A stretch of DNA of 64,000 bases from assembly GCA_002363615.1 (NCBI GenBank), contig DEWK01000010.1, positions 1 through 64,000 of the forward strand. The letters run 5' to 3'. The translations under genes and the position numbers were made by a program. This stretch comes from Lachnospira sp. UBA3212 (GTDB lineage: Bacteria; Bacillota; Clostridia; Lachnospirales; Lachnospiraceae). Below the pieces are notes generated by a model that was given only the letters and a program-made list of their open reading frames with translations, did no database searches and had not been told where the DNA came from. Below are positions 1 to 7,170 of this stretch, one piece after another. Within the stretch, counting starts at the first letter, position 1; the number at the start of each line of letters is the position of its first letter.

Positions 1-12
1 GCGGCATTTTTC

Positions 13-41
13 TTGTAAAAAGTATAATCATATGGTATAAT
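13..41 (+). promoter_or_regulatory. Promoter of tnpA
   Basis: TTGTAA (13-18), a 17-base spacer and TATAAT (36-41) preceded by TGG, which makes an extended -10. The predicted transcription start falls about 6-7 bases after the -10, which is almost at the ATG of tnpA (48), so the transcript would be leaderless or nearly so. Confidence 0.6.
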
Positions 42-47
42 TTAAAT

Positions 48-476
48 ATGGATAAATCAGTGTATTTCTCGATACCTAAAGATGTTACGCATGGTCGAGG
101 ATATATATACTCTTTGCAGTATCATATCGTATGGGTTACAAAGTATAGAAAACCCATATTTGTAGGTGAAATAGAGAAGGATGTCAGAAATTATCTTCTT
201 GAAACACTTAAATCTTTAGATATGGTACCTATTGCAATGGAGATAATGCCGGATCATATACATCTTCTTGTGGACTGTAAACCACAGCTGCGTTTGTCGG
301 ACGCAATTAAAATATTAAAGGGTAATACAGCAAGATGGTTATTCCTGGCACATCCGGAGATAAAGAAAAAACTCTGGGGCGGACATCTCTGGAACCCATC
401 GTATTTTGTTGCTACAGTAAGTGACAGGACACTTGAACAAGTAAAAAAATATATAGATAACCAGAAGACAAAGTAA
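48..476 (+). CDS. tnpA: IS200/IS605 family Y1 transposase TnpA
   Basis: This 142-residue protein is the single-strand transposase of the element. It nicks and rejoins the top strand at the subterminal hairpins by a covalent 5'-phosphotyrosine intermediate. The HUH metal-binding motif is visible as His70 and His72 within MPDHIHLL, and the catalytic tyrosine is most likely Tyr135 in KKYIDNQ near the C-terminus. Length matches the family (about 130-155). No ribosome binding site is visible before the ATG at 48, and the promoter -10 ends only six bases upstream, so translation may be leaderless. tnpB follows after 30 bases. The gene looks intact and the element may still be mobile. Confidence 0.93.
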   Translation: MDKSVYFSIPKDVTHGRGYIYSLQYHIVWVTKYRKPIFVGEIEKDVRNYLLETLKSLDMVPIAMEIMPDHIHLLVDCKPQLRLSDAIKILKGNTARWLFLAHPEIKKKLWGGHLWNPSYFVATVSDRTLEQVKKYIDNQKTK

Positions 477-506
477 TTTTGGTAGCTAAGTAGGGAGGTA
501 TACGAA

Positions 507-1847
507 GTGAAGACATTTTCCACATATAGTGTAAAGATTAAACATTATAATCATATCTTCAAAGATACGGTAAAAATTTATCGTGAAGTTGTAGACTTCC
601 TTATCGATGTATGCTTAAAAGAGTGGAATGACATTTCCTCTATAAAAGGTAATCAGAAACAACAGCAGTATATCGAACGACTTTGTCACAAAACGGCAGA
701 TAATCCGGATGTAAGGTATATTTTCTTTGACAAAAGATTCTACAAGTTTCCGAGTTATCTGAGACGTGGAGCTATCAACGAAGCCATAGGAAAAGTTTCG
801 TCGTATAAGAGTAATCTTTGCAACTGGGAAAACTCTGATATAAAGACACGAGGAAGAAAACCATCTTATCCTAAAGCAGGCTATGTATATCCATGTCTTT
901 ATAAAACAGTCATGTACGAAGAAACGGGGACTTATGAGGCAAAGATAAAGGTTTATATCAGAAATACCTGGGACTGGATATACGTTCAGCTTCGTAAATC
1001 AGACGTAGATTATATCAATCGTAGATGTAAATCTAGAAAGAAATGTGCCCCGACACTTCAAAAACGTGGTTCTAAATGGTTTCTGGATTTTCCTTTTGAG
1101 GAAAGAACTGAATTAACAGACACTGGAGTATTTGAACAGACTATAGTAGCAGTAGATCTAGGAATTAACAGCGCTGCTACCTTATCAGTAATGAAATCAG
1201 ATGGCACGGTCATAGGAAGGCATTTTCTAAAACTTCCCAAAGAATACGACTCTCTGAATCATTCAATAAACAAGATAAAAAAGGCGCAGCAAAAAGGTAA
1301 TCGAAAAACTCCGAAGCTATGGGCCAAAGCAAAAGAAATCAACAAAGATATAGCAGTTAAGACAGCAACATTTATTGTAGAAACTGCAGTTCTTTATAAT
1401 ACTGATATAATCGTTTTTGAACATTTGGACCGTAATGGAAAGAAACGGGGCTCAAAGAAGCAAAGGCTGCATATGTGGCGAAGTCAGTATGTGCAGTCAA
1501 TAGTAGAGAATAAAGCACACAGACATGGAATGCGTATAAGTCATATATATGCATGGGGAACGAGCAGACTGGCATTCGATGGAAGTGGAAGGGTTCTTCG
1601 TGGCAAAGAGGCAGATCTTAAATGCTATAGTCTTTGCAGATTTTCAAATGGAAAAGTATATAACTCAGATCTATCTGCATCTTATAACATAGGAAGCAGA
1701 TATTATGTACGAGAAATAATAAAATCCTTGCCTGCGAAGGAGAGGTTGGAACTTGAGGCAAAAGTTCCTCAGGTCACCAGGAGAAACACCTGCACATTAT
1801 CTACACTAATTAACCTGAATGCGGAGCTTATGTCTATTGTGGTATAA
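507..1847 (+). CDS. tnpB: TnpB RNA-guided nuclease of IS605 element
   Basis: This 446-residue protein is the OrfB/TnpB nuclease, a Cas12 ancestor that in studied relatives cuts DNA guided by an omega RNA made from the element's right end. The RuvC triad seems intact: Asp217 (AVDLGIN), Glu305 (VFEHLD) and Asp388 (NSDLSASYNIG). The C-terminal zinc finger is degenerate: only one cysteine pair (Cys373, Cys377) is seen between RuvC II and III, while the first pair, normally just after the TS motif, is replaced by GTSRLAFDG. The GTG start at 507 is chosen for the GGGAGGT site at 493-499. It is transcribed with tnpA. The protein may be active if its lineage tolerates the half finger. Confidence 0.92.
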   Translation: MKTFSTYSVKIKHYNHIFKDTVKIYREVVDFLIDVCLKEWNDISSIKGNQKQQQYIERLCHKTADNPDVRYIFFDKRFYKFPSYLRRGAINEAIGKVSSYKSNLCNWENSDIKTRGRKPSYPKAGYVYPCLYKTVMYEETGTYEAKIKVYIRNTWDWIYVQLRKSDVDYINRRCKSRKKCAPTLQKRGSKWFLDFPFEERTELTDTGVFEQTIVAVDLGINSAATLSVMKSDGTVIGRHFLKLPKEYDSLNHSINKIKKAQQKGNRKTPKLWAKAKEINKDIAVKTATFIVETAVLYNTDIIVFEHLDRNGKKRGSKKQRLHMWRSQYVQSIVENKAHRHGMRISHIYAWGTSRLAFDGSGRVLRGKEADLKCYSLCRFSNGKVYNSDLSASYNIGSRYYVREIIKSLPAKERLELEAKVPQVTRRNTCTLSTLINLNAELMSIVV

Positions 1848-1965
1848 GTATCTGAGTTTAGGTTGTATCTGTAGTAATGTAGTTCCTGTCTTTTAAAGAG
1901 ACTACGTGTAGAAATACATTTATGGGAAGCACGCGACTTCAGTCGTATGAGGTTTCACGCCTCAA
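1770..1965 (+). ncRNA. Probable omega RNA (reRNA) scaffold of TnpB
   Basis: In characterised IS605 elements the guide RNA for TnpB comes from the 3' end of tnpB and the right end, with the guide being the flanking host DNA. The stretch after tnpB contains two compact hairpins, CGAC-TTCA-GTCG (1934-1945) and GAGG-7 nt-CCTC (1949-1963), just before the inferred right boundary. The guide would therefore start near 1966 and read into the interrupted tetR sequence. The 5' limit is a guess from family knowledge. Confidence 0.5.
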
Positions 1966-2041
1966 AGAATCCATATGTTAAAAATTCCTCATAGGCTGCC
2001 GTAATAATTCTTTCATGTGACTCACTTTTATCCCTTGGCAT
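1966..2041 (-). pseudogene. 5' fragment of a TetR-family regulator cut by the IS
   Basis: Reading the minus strand from ATG 2041-2039, with the GAAAGGAG ribosome site at 2055-2048, gives MPRDKSESHERIITAAYEEF followed by LTYGF. This is the start of the helix-turn-helix domain of TetR-family repressors. The reading then enters the IS605 right end and stops at a TGA within it. The remaining ~170 codons would have to lie left of the element, outside the window. The fragment plus operators and promoter upstream indicates an autoregulated repressor inactivated by insertion. Confidence 0.8.
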
Positions 2042-2101
2042 AACAGTCTCCTTTCTTTGTAAAATCCCTTAAAATGTAAATCATCTAAAATCCTGTTGTT
2101 G

Positions 2102-2116
2102 GAGAACAGTGTTCTC
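2102..2116. promoter_or_regulatory. TetR-type operator palindrome
   Basis: GAGAACAGTGTTCTC is a perfect 15-base inverted repeat (GAGAAC-AGT-GTTCTC) about 12 bases downstream of the tetR -10 on the minus strand. A second, imperfect copy of its half (ACACTGTTC, 2133-2141) overlaps the -10 and spacer. Two related operators over the promoter and start of a tetR gene is the usual autorepression layout. Confidence 0.65.
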
Positions 2117-2127
2117 TAACTTTTTGT

Positions 2128-2156
2128 AGAATACACTGTTCGCTTAACTTGGTCAA
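2128..2156 (-). promoter_or_regulatory. Promoter of the interrupted tetR gene
   Basis: On the minus strand TTGACC (2156-2151), a 17-base spacer and TATTCT (2133-2128) form a recognisable sigma-A promoter directed at the tetR start codon at 2041. It overlaps the weaker operator copy and reads on into the right end of the IS, antisense to the omega RNA region. Confidence 0.55.
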
Positions 2157-2194
2157 GAGAAAAATAAAAAAATACTGGAAGAAAAAATTGACTG

Positions 2195-2203
2195 TGATAA
2201 AAT
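2195..2203 (+). promoter_or_regulatory. Extended -10 promoter of the fur-family gene
   Basis: TGATAAAAT (TGn followed by TAAAAT at 2198-2203) lies about 37 bases before the ATG at 2240. No good -35 is visible at the right distance. The rest of the 1848-2239 gap is accounted for by the IS right end, the tetR fragment, its operators and both promoters. Confidence 0.4.
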
Positions 2204-2239
2204 AGGAAAGGAATAGTTTGATGAGAAAGGTGTTTGTCC

Positions 2240-2662
2240 ATGAAACAAGTTTATAAAACCAAGGCTAGAGAGTCGATCCTCCTATATCTTAAGAAAAACT
2301 CCGATAAGCGTTTTACGGCCAGAGAAATTTATAATTATCTGACCAAGGAAGTAGAGGGAATCAACCCTACCACGATCTATCGCAACCTAGATCGTATGTG
2401 CGAGAATGGAGAGCTGCTACGTTTCAAGGAGCCCAACCAGGAATCTTGGTTTTATCAGTTTTCAGAAAGTCACAAGCATTGTGATAAGCATATGCATGCC
2501 CAGTGCAGTGACTGTGGCAAGGTCTTTCATTTGGAAGATTCTTTTGTTCACGATTTCGAGGAAAAACTCCTAGCCACCTACGGCTTAGACTTAAATGCCA
2601 GCAAGTCCATCATTATCGGTCGTTGCAAGGAATGTGGAAAAAAATTTAAAAAGATGAAGTAG
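2240..2662 (+). CDS. Fur-family metal- or peroxide-responsive repressor
   Basis: A 140-residue Fur/PerR/Zur superfamily regulator. The N-terminal winged helix covers about residues 5-85 with the family hallmark NPTTIYRNLDRM. A histidine-rich hinge SHKHCDKHMHAQC leads to the C-terminal dimerisation domain. Two CxxC pairs (CSDCG and CKECG) form the structural zinc site, and the HKHCDKHMH stretch supplies regulatory metal ligands. Whether it senses zinc, iron or peroxide cannot be settled by eye. I start at ATG 2240, with GAGAAAGG nine bases upstream, rather than the TTG at 2234. It has its own promoter and a terminator, so it is monocistronic. Confidence 0.9.
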   Translation: MKQVYKTKARESILLYLKKNSDKRFTAREIYNYLTKEVEGINPTTIYRNLDRMCENGELLRFKEPNQESWFYQFSESHKHCDKHMHAQCSDCGKVFHLEDSFVHDFEEKLLATYGLDLNASKSIIIGRCKECGKKFKKMK

Positions 2663-2690
2663 TCTTCTTACAAAAAATATAAGGAATTAA

Positions 2691-2735
2691 GATACACCTT
2701 CTGTCTCCTAAAAGGGGAGAGGGTGTATTTTTTGA
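2691..2735 (+). terminator. Rho-independent terminator after the fur-family gene
   Basis: A long stem starting ATACACC (2692-2698), continued through TCT/CTCC against GGGGAG, and closing with GGGTGTAT, is followed by TTTTTT. It ends the fur-type transcript. Confidence 0.8.
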
Positions 2736-2774
2736 CAAGAAGTTTCTTCATTCTTAGAAAGTCCCCGTCATAAG

Positions 2775-2783
2775 TGCTACAAT
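2775..2783 (+). promoter_or_regulatory. Extended -10 promoter of the DUF4041/helicase cassette
   Basis: TGCTACAAT (TGn plus TACAAT at 2778-2783) lies 47 bases before the first ATG. An alternative sigma-A pair, TTGACA (2732-2737) with TAGAAA (2755-2760) at 17-base spacing, sits slightly upstream on the edge of the fur terminator. Confidence 0.45.
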
Positions 2784-2829
2784 AAAAGAGGAGAAAAACG
2801 TAGGTAGACAGTTAAATGGAGGGATAGGA

Positions 2830-3618
2830 ATGAAAATAACATCAACCGTAAGTAACGTAATTCGGGCAAACAAACTAGCCAAGGAGAATGCCGATCAAAA
2901 GGCAATCTTGGAAGAAAACAGAATCGATGAACTAGCTGTGGCAAAGGCCCACCTAGAGGAATTAAAGCGGGAAACCGAGTTATATATGGAGCGAAACACA
3001 GACTTAACCTTAGAGTTAAATCGTAATCGAATCCTAAATGACAAATTAAAATGTCAAATCGAAACCAACACGGAGAAACTACGCAGGCTGCAAAGGCTGG
3101 TAAAGCAGATCAATTCTTCCGTGGATCACTACTATGAAACTGAAAAGCCTTACAAAGTAAGCATCGAGTTTTTAAAATCCTCTGACTATGACGACATCCG
3201 TCCTAAAACCAGGCTCCCACTCCACTGTTTAGATGAGGAGACTCTAAGGGACCGTTTCCTTGAAAATGACAAGGAAATCGATGAACTCATCACTCGCTAT
3301 ACCAAGTGGTACACGGATAAGTCTAAGCGCACCATTTATGGGCTTATGGTGGTAGCTATGCGGGCGGAACTTCAAAACATCCTTTATAAATTAAAGTACG
3401 AAAACCTAGAGGAAGGCGTCGCTGCCGTCAAGGAAATGACCGATCGCTATTACGAGATTTGCTCAGATGGCAACCAAAAGGTAAAATCCACCATGAAACA
3501 ATTTATCGGGGAAATCAACTACCTCTTTACCAAGGCTGTAAAAATCGAGCATGCCTACTATCAAAAACGAGCAGAGCAAAAGAAGGAAGAGGAAGGACAA
3601 AAAGAGAAGGAAGAGTAA
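2830..3618 (+). CDS. DUF4041-like coiled-coil protein, nuclease domain absent
   Basis: A 262-residue soluble protein. Residues about 10-100 are a charged coiled coil. Residues about 120-245 resemble DUF4041, with the recognisable segments TRLPLHCLDEETLRDRF, GLMVVAMRAELQNILYKLKY and DGNQKVKSTMKQFIGEIN. Known DUF4041 proteins usually continue into a GIY-YIG/T5orf172-type nuclease domain; here the protein ends in a lysine/glutamate-rich tail instead. The next gene starts three bases after its stop, so the two are surely co-transcribed and probably function together. No enzymatic motif is visible. The family name is from memory and is of moderate certainty; the role (sensor or adaptor of a defence cassette) is inference. 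Confidence 0.7.
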   Translation: MKITSTVSNVIRANKLAKENADQKAILEENRIDELAVAKAHLEELKRETELYMERNTDLTLELNRNRILNDKLKCQIETNTEKLRRLQRLVKQINSSVDHYYETEKPYKVSIEFLKSSDYDDIRPKTRLPLHCLDEETLRDRFLENDKEIDELITRYTKWYTDKSKRTIYGLMVVAMRAELQNILYKLKYENLEEGVAAVKEMTDRYYEICSDGNQKVKSTMKQFIGEINYLFTKAVKIEHAYYQKRAEQKKEEEGQKEKEE

Positions 3619-3621
3619 GTA

Positions 3622-6333
3622 ATGGATGCAACAAAATACATGATACTAGTTAAGAATGAAATACTTACAGAGCAGATTATTGATTTAAAAAAACTGAATC
3701 ATTCCAAGGGATATGAGATTACCTTTCAGGGTGGAAAAACATATTATTATTCCAGTACGGATGTGATGATATTAAAAAATCCCACACCTCTAAATCCTGC
3801 GGATTATTATATAAGAAACAAGAATGGTCAGGAATTTTTTCAGATTCAAATCATCTACGAATTCCAATATCAGAATACGAAGTATTGGCAAATATATTTT
3901 TTAAGGGAATCAAGGGCCTATAATAAGGCTGACCTGCTGATTAAGGAAAATTGTCTGAAAGACAGAAAATCTGCCAGTACCTATGAATATCTAAAAGAAC
4001 TATCAGCCTTAAGTGACATCAAGAATGAAAATGGTGAAATACTTTTAAAAAAGCAATATAGTAACCTTTCATTTATTCCAGAGGAATCGGCGTTGAGTGC
4101 CTATTTAAATCCGGATAAACTTTGTGTTAGAAAGTATAATGATGATCTTATTTATCCCTTTGGTTGTAACGAAAGTCAATATTTAGCAGTTTGTGGAGGG
4201 ATGAATCATCAAATTAGTGTGATTCAAGGTCCACCGGGTACAGGAAAAACACAGACAATTTTAAATCTCATTGCCAATTTAATCATTCAGGGAAAAACAG
4301 TCCTGGTAGTTTCAAATAACAATTCAGCTACTCAAAACGTCTTAGATAAGTTATCTGAAGATCAGTATGGGATGGATTTTCTGGTAGCTTCCTTAGGAAG
4401 GTCTGAAAATAAAAATGACTTTATTAAGAATCAAACTGGCAACTATCCAAATCTTTCTTCTTGGAACAGTGAAGAAAATCAGTATCGTCTTTTATCTGAA
4501 ATTAAGGATTTAACCAATGGATTACAAAGAATGTATCGGTTACAGAGAGAAATTGCCCAGCTAAAAGAAGAAAAATATCAAATTGAAATCGAGGCCAAAC
4601 ACTTTGAGGTTTTTTTAAATGAAACTGCCGCAGATTATCAGACAATCCAGCTTAAAAACGAATTGCCATCAAGTAAGATTATGGAATTTTTGCAGGAGAT
4701 TCAATATAAAAGCGGTGAAAAGGGCAAACTATCCTTATGGTTTAAGATAAAAAGTATATTTTATTATGGAATCAGAAATTGGAATTTTTATAAGCAGGAC
4801 CTTTTAAAAATTACAACGGTTCTTCAGGACTTGTATTACAAGGAAACACAAAAAGAAATTGAAAAAAAGATTCAAGAAAAGGAAAGAGAACTTTCAAGAG
4901 AAAATTCGAAGAATCCACAAGTATTAAAGGAAAGGTCATTGGTCTATTTAAAGAATTACCTTGCAAACAAGTATGATTGGAAAAATTCAAGAAAGATATT
5001 TACTAGTGATGATATTTTTAGAAAACCGGAGGAAGTCCTAAAGGAATATCCCGTAGTCTTAAGTACAACCTTTTCGGCGAGAACCAGCTTAGGAAATGGA
5101 AAGGTGTTATATGATTATGTGATTATGGATGAGGCTTCTCAGGTTGACCTTGTAACAGGAGCCTTAGCCTTATCTTGCGCTCAAAATGCAGTAATCGTCG
5201 GGGACTTAAACCAGTTAGCAAATGTAATTACGAAAGATATTGAGCATAAGGCTAATAAAATCATGGAAAGGTATCAAATTCCTAAGGCTTATGACTATGC
5301 ACATAATAGTTTCTTAAAGTCTGTGCTAGAAGCACTTCCCTTTAGTCCCTCCATTCTTTTGAAGGAACATTACCGTTGTCATCCAAGAATCATTGCATTT
5401 TGCAACCAAAAGTTTTATCATAATGAACTTGTCATTATGACCAAGGATGATCAAAAAAACCAGGCCTTAAAGGCAATCAAAACAGTGAAAGGAAATCATA
5501 CAAGAGGTCACTACAACCAAAGACAAATCGACATTATCAAAGAAGAAGTTTTACCAAATCTTTCTACAAGTCACGAGGAGATAGGAATTATCGCACCCTA
5601 CAATGATCAGGTAAATGAACTTAAAAAGCAGATTCCGGAGATTGAGTCTGCAACGGTTCACAAATTTCAAGGAAGAGAAAAGGATGTAATCATCCTATCT
5701 ACAGTAGATGATAAAATCAGTGATTTTACAGATAATCCATATCTTTTAAACGTAGCTGTTTCAAGGGCCAAGAAACAATTGATTGTCATTATTTCAGGCA
5801 ATGACCAGAAGAAAAGGGGGAATTTATTAGACCTTATTTCTTACATCCAATATAACAACATGGAAGTAATAAATAGTCAGGTCTATTCGGTTTTTGATTA
5901 CTTATATTCTCAGTATCGGCAGGCACGCGAAGGATTTCTAAAAAGAAAGAAAAAGATTTCCCAGTATGACTCGGAAAATCTTGCCTACAACATGATCCTA
6001 GAAATTTTAAAAGCAAAAGAAGATTTCAAACTGGGATGTTTTATTCCCCTGTCCATGATTATCAAAGACTTGAAAAATCTAACAGAAGACGAAATTCGGT
6101 ATGTCCTACATCCGAACAGCCACATCGATTTTCTAGTCTACAACAAGTTTAGTAAACAGCCGGTTCTTGCTATAGAAGTAGATGGCTATTTCTATCACAA
6201 GAAAGGCACAGCCCAATATGATCGAGACAGAAAGAAGGAGCATATCTTAGAAATAGCCGGCCTAAAACTTCTACGCTTAAGCACCAACGGTAGCAACGAG
6301 AAAGAAAAAGTCTGGGAGGTGCTGGGAGAATAG
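3622..6333 (+). CDS. SF1 helicase fused to a PD-(D/E)XK-like nuclease domain
   Basis: A 903-residue protein. After a ~150-residue N-terminal region comes an SF1 (Upf1/Dna2-like) helicase: Walker A GPPGTGKT near residue 205, a long inserted coiled-coil region (about 290-440), Walker B VIMDEASQVD near 500, motif IV-V region VHKFQGREKDVIILST near 680 and VAVSRAKKQ near 710. The C-terminal ~75 residues (HIDFLVYNK then AIEVDGYFYHKKG and LKLLRLST) match a DUF2726-type endonuclease fold with the order D...ExD...H. Such helicase-nuclease fusions are common in phage-defence islands. The partner DUF4041-like gene ends three bases upstream. The sequence is richer in A+T than the flanking core genes, which suggests acquisition. 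Function in defence is inferred, not shown. Confidence 0.85.
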   Translation: MDATKYMILVKNEILTEQIIDLKKLNHSKGYEITFQGGKTYYYSSTDVMILKNPTPLNPADYYIRNKNGQEFFQIQIIYEFQYQNTKYWQIYFLRESRAYNKADLLIKENCLKDRKSASTYEYLKELSALSDIKNENGEILLKKQYSNLSFIPEESALSAYLNPDKLCVRKYNDDLIYPFGCNESQYLAVCGGMNHQISVIQGPPGTGKTQTILNLIANLIIQGKTVLVVSNNNSATQNVLDKLSEDQYGMDFLVASLGRSENKNDFIKNQTGNYPNLSSWNSEENQYRLLSEIKDLTNGLQRMYRLQREIAQLKEEKYQIEIEAKHFEVFLNETAADYQTIQLKNELPSSKIMEFLQEIQYKSGEKGKLSLWFKIKSIFYYGIRNWNFYKQDLLKITTVLQDLYYKETQKEIEKKIQEKERELSRENSKNPQVLKERSLVYLKNYLANKYDWKNSRKIFTSDDIFRKPEEVLKEYPVVLSTTFSARTSLGNGKVLYDYVIMDEASQVDLVTGALALSCAQNAVIVGDLNQLANVITKDIEHKANKIMERYQIPKAYDYAHNSFLKSVLEALPFSPSILLKEHYRCHPRIIAFCNQKFYHNELVIMTKDDQKNQALKAIKTVKGNHTRGHYNQRQIDIIKEEVLPNLSTSHEEIGIIAPYNDQVNELKKQIPEIESATVHKFQGREKDVIILSTVDDKISDFTDNPYLLNVAVSRAKKQLIVIISGNDQKKRGNLLDLISYIQYNNMEVINSQVYSVFDYLYSQYRQAREGFLKRKKKISQYDSENLAYNMILEILKAKEDFKLGCFIPLSMIIKDLKNLTEDEIRYVLHPNSHIDFLVYNKFSKQPVLAIEVDGYFYHKKGTAQYDRDRKKEHILEIAGLKLLRLSTNGSNEKEKVWEVLGE

Positions 6334-6401
6334 GTTTTGTCGAAAATAGTATATTTAACAATGACAAGTTTAATGAATTGAATTTAGATACTATATGTAA
6401 A

Positions 6402-6430
6402 TTAAATTTTATTTTGTTTTATGGTATACT
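6402..6430 (+). promoter_or_regulatory. Promoter of the two-component operon
   Basis: TATACT (6425-6430) preceded by TGG gives an extended -10; a weak -35 TTAAAT (6402-6407) lies 17 bases upstream. It is 39 bases before the response-regulator ATG. The 135-base gap after the helicase gene holds nothing else I can name. Confidence 0.55.
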
Positions 6431-6468
6431 TTCGTAGAATAAGAAAATAAATATTAGAGTGAGGAAAT

Positions 6469-7158
6469 ATGTATAATAAAAAAATATTATTAGTAGATGA
6501 TGAAATAGATATTTTAGATATGATGGAAACGGTGTTAAAAAAAGAAGGGTTTAAACATATCCTAAAGGCTACAACAGGTAAGTCGGCGATTGAAGAATAT
6601 AAGAATAATTCGCCTGATATCATTGTGTTAGATATTATGTTGCCAGACTTTGATGGATATGAAGTGTGTAAACAAATTCGTGAAATATCCATTGTTCCAA
6701 TCGTTTTTTTATCAGCAAAAGATGAAGAGATTGATAAATTGTTATCTTTTGCATTAGGAGGCGATGATTATATTACTAAACCATTTAGCCCAAAGGAAGT
6801 TGCGTATAGGATTAAAGCCATTCTTAAAAGAGAACAATTATATAAAGAACAAAATACTGAATGGATTGAAATCGGAGATATTAGGATTTGCGAAGAAAAG
6901 GGTAGAGTTGAAAAAGCTGGAAAAGAAATACAATTAACAGCTATGGAGTTTAAATTATTGGTTTATTTAGCACAAAATAAAGGGATTATTATGTCTAAAT
7001 CTCAAATTATAGAAAATGTATGGGGAAGCGATTTTGAAGGCTTTGATAATACATTGATGGTGCATATTAGACATTTAAGAGAAAAGTTAGAGGATGATGC
7101 TGCAGAACCCCAATATATCCATACTATTAAAAAAATGGGATACAAATTTGCAGAATAG
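6469..7158 (+). CDS. OmpR/PhoB-family response regulator
   Basis: A 229-residue two-component response regulator. The receiver domain spans about 1-120 with the acidic pair in LLVDDE, the phosphoacceptor Asp55 (VLDIMLPDFDG), the conserved Ser/Thr region (FLSAKDE) and the lysine in YITKPFSP. The C-terminal winged helix (about 130-229) has the family ending VRHLREKLE-like VHIRHLREKLEDD and a final GYKF. The kinase gene follows 12 bases later. Its likely target is the promoter at 8598-8626, where 11-base-spaced direct repeats typical of this family lie over the -35. RBS GTGAGGA is at about 6459-6465. Confidence 0.95.
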   Translation: MYNKKILLVDDEIDILDMMETVLKKEGFKHILKATTGKSAIEEYKNNSPDIIVLDIMLPDFDGYEVCKQIREISIVPIVFLSAKDEEIDKLLSFALGGDDYITKPFSPKEVAYRIKAILKREQLYKEQNTEWIEIGDIRICEEKGRVEKAGKEIQLTAMEFKLLVYLAQNKGIIMSKSQIIENVWGSDFEGFDNTLMVHIRHLREKLEDDAAEPQYIHTIKKMGYKFAE

Positions 7159-7170
7159 AAAGTGGTCAAT

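Larger units (their letters stand above)
1..1965 (+). mobile_element. IS200/IS605-type insertion sequence, left end outside window
   Basis: The element carries tnpA (Y1 transposase) followed by tnpB in the same direction, the classic IS605 layout. The right end is placed near 1965, after the small hairpins 1934-1945 and 1949-1963 and the tetranucleotide TCAA (1962-1965). The boundary is supported because minus-strand tetR coding sense resumes directly to the right of it. The left end lies before position 1, since only 47 bases precede tnpA. No target duplication is expected for this family. Exact ends are inferred. Confidence 0.85.

Noticed and set aside
1372..1575. Minus-strand ORFs inside tnpB and many other genes
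   Set aside because: They lack ribosome sites and recognisable domains and lie fully within strong coding regions on the other strand.
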